DNA from: Nocardia stercoris
GTDB taxonomy: Bacteria; Actinomycetota; Actinomycetes; Mycobacteriales; Mycobacteriaceae
Direction of reading: 5' to 3'
Length of the DNA stretch: 64,000 nucleotides
NCBI RefSeq assembly: GCF_003696265.1
Contig: NZ_RFFH01000003.1
Location: 556,001 to 620,000, forward strand
This document shows positions 63,501-64,000 of the stretch, piece by piece (positions within the stretch are counted from its first letter, which is position 1; each line of letters begins with the position of its first letter). The notes under the pieces are model-generated. The model was not told the DNA's origin, did no database searches, and was given only the letters and a program-made list of their open reading frames with translations. The position numbers were made by a program, and so were the translations under genes.

Positions 63501-64000
63501 CGGCGACACCACCCGAACCGCACCGACCGCCGACTCGACGGGACCGGACTCGGCATCGACAGACACGTCGCCCGAACCGTCACCGCGATCCGCGCCGGCG
63601 GTCGCCGATTCGTCGCTTCCCGGGGTGACGGCGGCGGTTGTCGGCCGGCCGGAGCCGTTCACGGAGGTCGGTGCGGATGTGGTGCGGCGCTGGGCGGCTG
63701 CGGAAGCGTTGACCGATGAGCTTGCCGCACCGGCGGCGGCTACGTCGCCCAGCGACCGGGTGCGCGCAGCAGCTTTACCGGCGAGTTCGGACGCTACCGC
63801 GGCGTCGTCGAGCATCAGTCTAGCGACACCGGTATCCGGCACCACCTGCGCGACGCTGCTGTGGGTCAGCACGAGCACCGGTTGCGCGTCGGTCAGGATG
63901 AACCGCAACCGATCCGACGGATACTCCGGATCCACCGGAACATACGCCCCACCAGCCTTGTTCACCGCCACCATCGACACCAACAAATCAGCCACACGCG
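60582..64000 (-). CDS. Second NRPS, 3' end: A-T-E (5' end outside window)
   Basis: The last about 1139 residues of an NRPS whose 5' part lies beyond the right edge. The A domain enters at [20 protein letters not shown] (motif A2). An Ala/Ser/Thr/Gly-rich insertion of about 85 residues sits between A2 and the A3 motif [16 protein letters not shown] second insertion of about 20 residues precedes [10 protein letters not shown]. Specificity residues aligned to PheA read DAYHIGGSC, close to hydroxyphenylglycine codes such as DAYHLGLLC. The carrier protein has [13 protein letters not shown]. The C-terminal domain is an epimerase ([22 protein letters not shown]) with active-site motif [10 protein letters not shown], where Ala replaces the Gly of HHxxxDG. 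There is no thioesterase, so the D-residue must pass to another NRPS. Confidence 0.93.
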   Translation of the reverse strand, partial: RVADLLVSMVAVNKAGGAYVPVDPEYPSDRLRFILTDAQPVLVLTHSSVAQVVPDTGVARLMLDDAAVASELAGKAAARTRSLGDVAAAGAASSSVNASAAAQRRTTSAPTSVNGSGRPTTAAVTPGSDESATAGADRGDGSGDVSVDAESGPVESAVGAVRVVSPDSVSHLIYTSGTTGQSKGAIITHANLANLVREAWPVAVGERILAHATVAFDASTYEIWPALVSGGTVVVAGSPRSDLDEIASLVREHRISKAHLTPPLLAALSEHIGVDGGANPLGFLTRVIAGGSELSPALVRDLRARFPQLCVINGYGPTEATSCMSEFDTAGMPEQGSIPIGGPYGNVRCYVLDSRLQPVPVGVEGELYIAGAQLARGYHGRADLTAARFVADPFGTPSDDGLAEDTAGPLAAVSDRTAGGRLYRTGDVVRWNKSGVLEYVGRVDDQVKIRGFRIEPGEIEAALLAHPGVGQAVVVAHDSGRGKQLVGYVVADVVTATDPAVEVVDAVERNAPIPDAGAVRTFLRERLPEYMIPASIMVLDALPLTPNGKIDRKALPEPVFTAATTYRAPVTPAELVLTQVFAEVLGLDRVGVDDDFFDVGGDSIRSIQVVSRARAAGVSISPREIFEHRTVAALARAAGADQDRDALAELPGGGIGWMPLLPVTRFIRDLGAGFDRFNQSMLLDLPVGIDLDGLVATWHAVLRRHPALTARLVDDERGPGLVTVPVDEVDVAALIHRILVPHDTQFADRAELVAAEMAAAAARLAPGRGSMLDVIWFDRGPGHTGVLGVVVHHAVIDAVSWRILLPDLAAAWAQVEAGTAAGRPPVLPDAGTSLRRWAHALADAAHAPQRAAETDWWSRTLAPTGGADPAIGSRALDPVLDTTETVARIQAVVRVADTEAVLTRLPAALHTTVDAGLLAALLLAVTAWRSADGITHPSLLVRLEAHGREETVVPGADLSAAVGWFTSTYPMRLTVPPALDAAAALTDPQIATALVAEIAAQLSAVPDKGLGYGLLRYLNDATAPALADLPAPELGFNYLGRYGSADLGAAESGAGGWTPTTQVHQIAAPYPDLPAVSVIEINAMVFDTAAGPALHATFAYARNVVDEERVAALVELWLAALAGLARSVPAPHEGSENS

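Overview
The window comes from a high-GC Gram-positive actinomycete, most likely Nocardia or a close relative in the Mycobacteriales. The support is a PknD-type kinase with an extracytoplasmic NHL propeller, many short lipoproteins, a mycobacterial-type class II DAHP synthase, an MbtH protein, and very large GC-rich non-ribosomal peptide synthetase (NRPS) genes. The genus is an inference from gene content; there is no rRNA or tRNA in the window.

Left part (1-21.4 kb): mixed housekeeping, stress and accessory genes. These include an adenosine-specific kinase, a quinone-oxidoreductase-like MDR enzyme, PknD, a DoxX-family membrane protein, a DUF4232-like lipoprotein and a methyltransferase/P-loop-kinase fusion. 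A Nudix hydrolase follows, then a stress-type block (CsbD, GlsB/YeaQ, a small membrane protein, two lipoproteins, a hemerythrin) and a stand-alone ATP-dependent DNA ligase. Two decayed short-chain dehydrogenase (SDR) remnants and one protein-like frame without a start codon show gene erosion between 16.5 and 20.3 kb. Two tandem hairpins at 21.26-21.39 kb close this part.

Centre (21.7-46.5 kb): mbtH and one 24.5-kb gene, both on the minus strand. The gene encodes an 8154-residue, seven-module NRPS: C-A-T, C-A-T, C-A-T, C-A-T, C-A-T-E, C-A-T, C-A-T-TE. It should make a heptapeptide with a D residue at position 5 and release it through the C-terminal thioesterase, probably as a macrocycle. The first C domain suggests N-acylation. 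Specificity residues read from the A domains suggest Thr-like at position 1, aliphatic at 2, 5 and 6, and Thr at 7. As far as I recall, this resembles the Nocardia lipoheptapeptides called peptidolipins. The start codon sits behind a hairpin that hides the ribosome-binding site.

Right part (47-64 kb): candidate tailoring, supply and export genes. They are a RibD/DHFR-like reductase, a class A FAD monooxygenase, three alpha/beta hydrolases (one exported and lacking its nucleophilic serine), a heterodimeric ABC exporter, and the aromatic-pathway entry enzyme AroG directly upstream of the exporter. A stress-type SPFH + ribbon-helix-helix pair and a YbjQ-like protein follow. At the edge is the 3' end of a second NRPS (A-T-E, no thioesterase) whose A-domain code resembles hydroxyphenylglycine codes. 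The C1 domain of the giant NRPS is not of the type that accepts D-residues. The second NRPS therefore probably belongs to a different assembly line, or has a partner outside the window.
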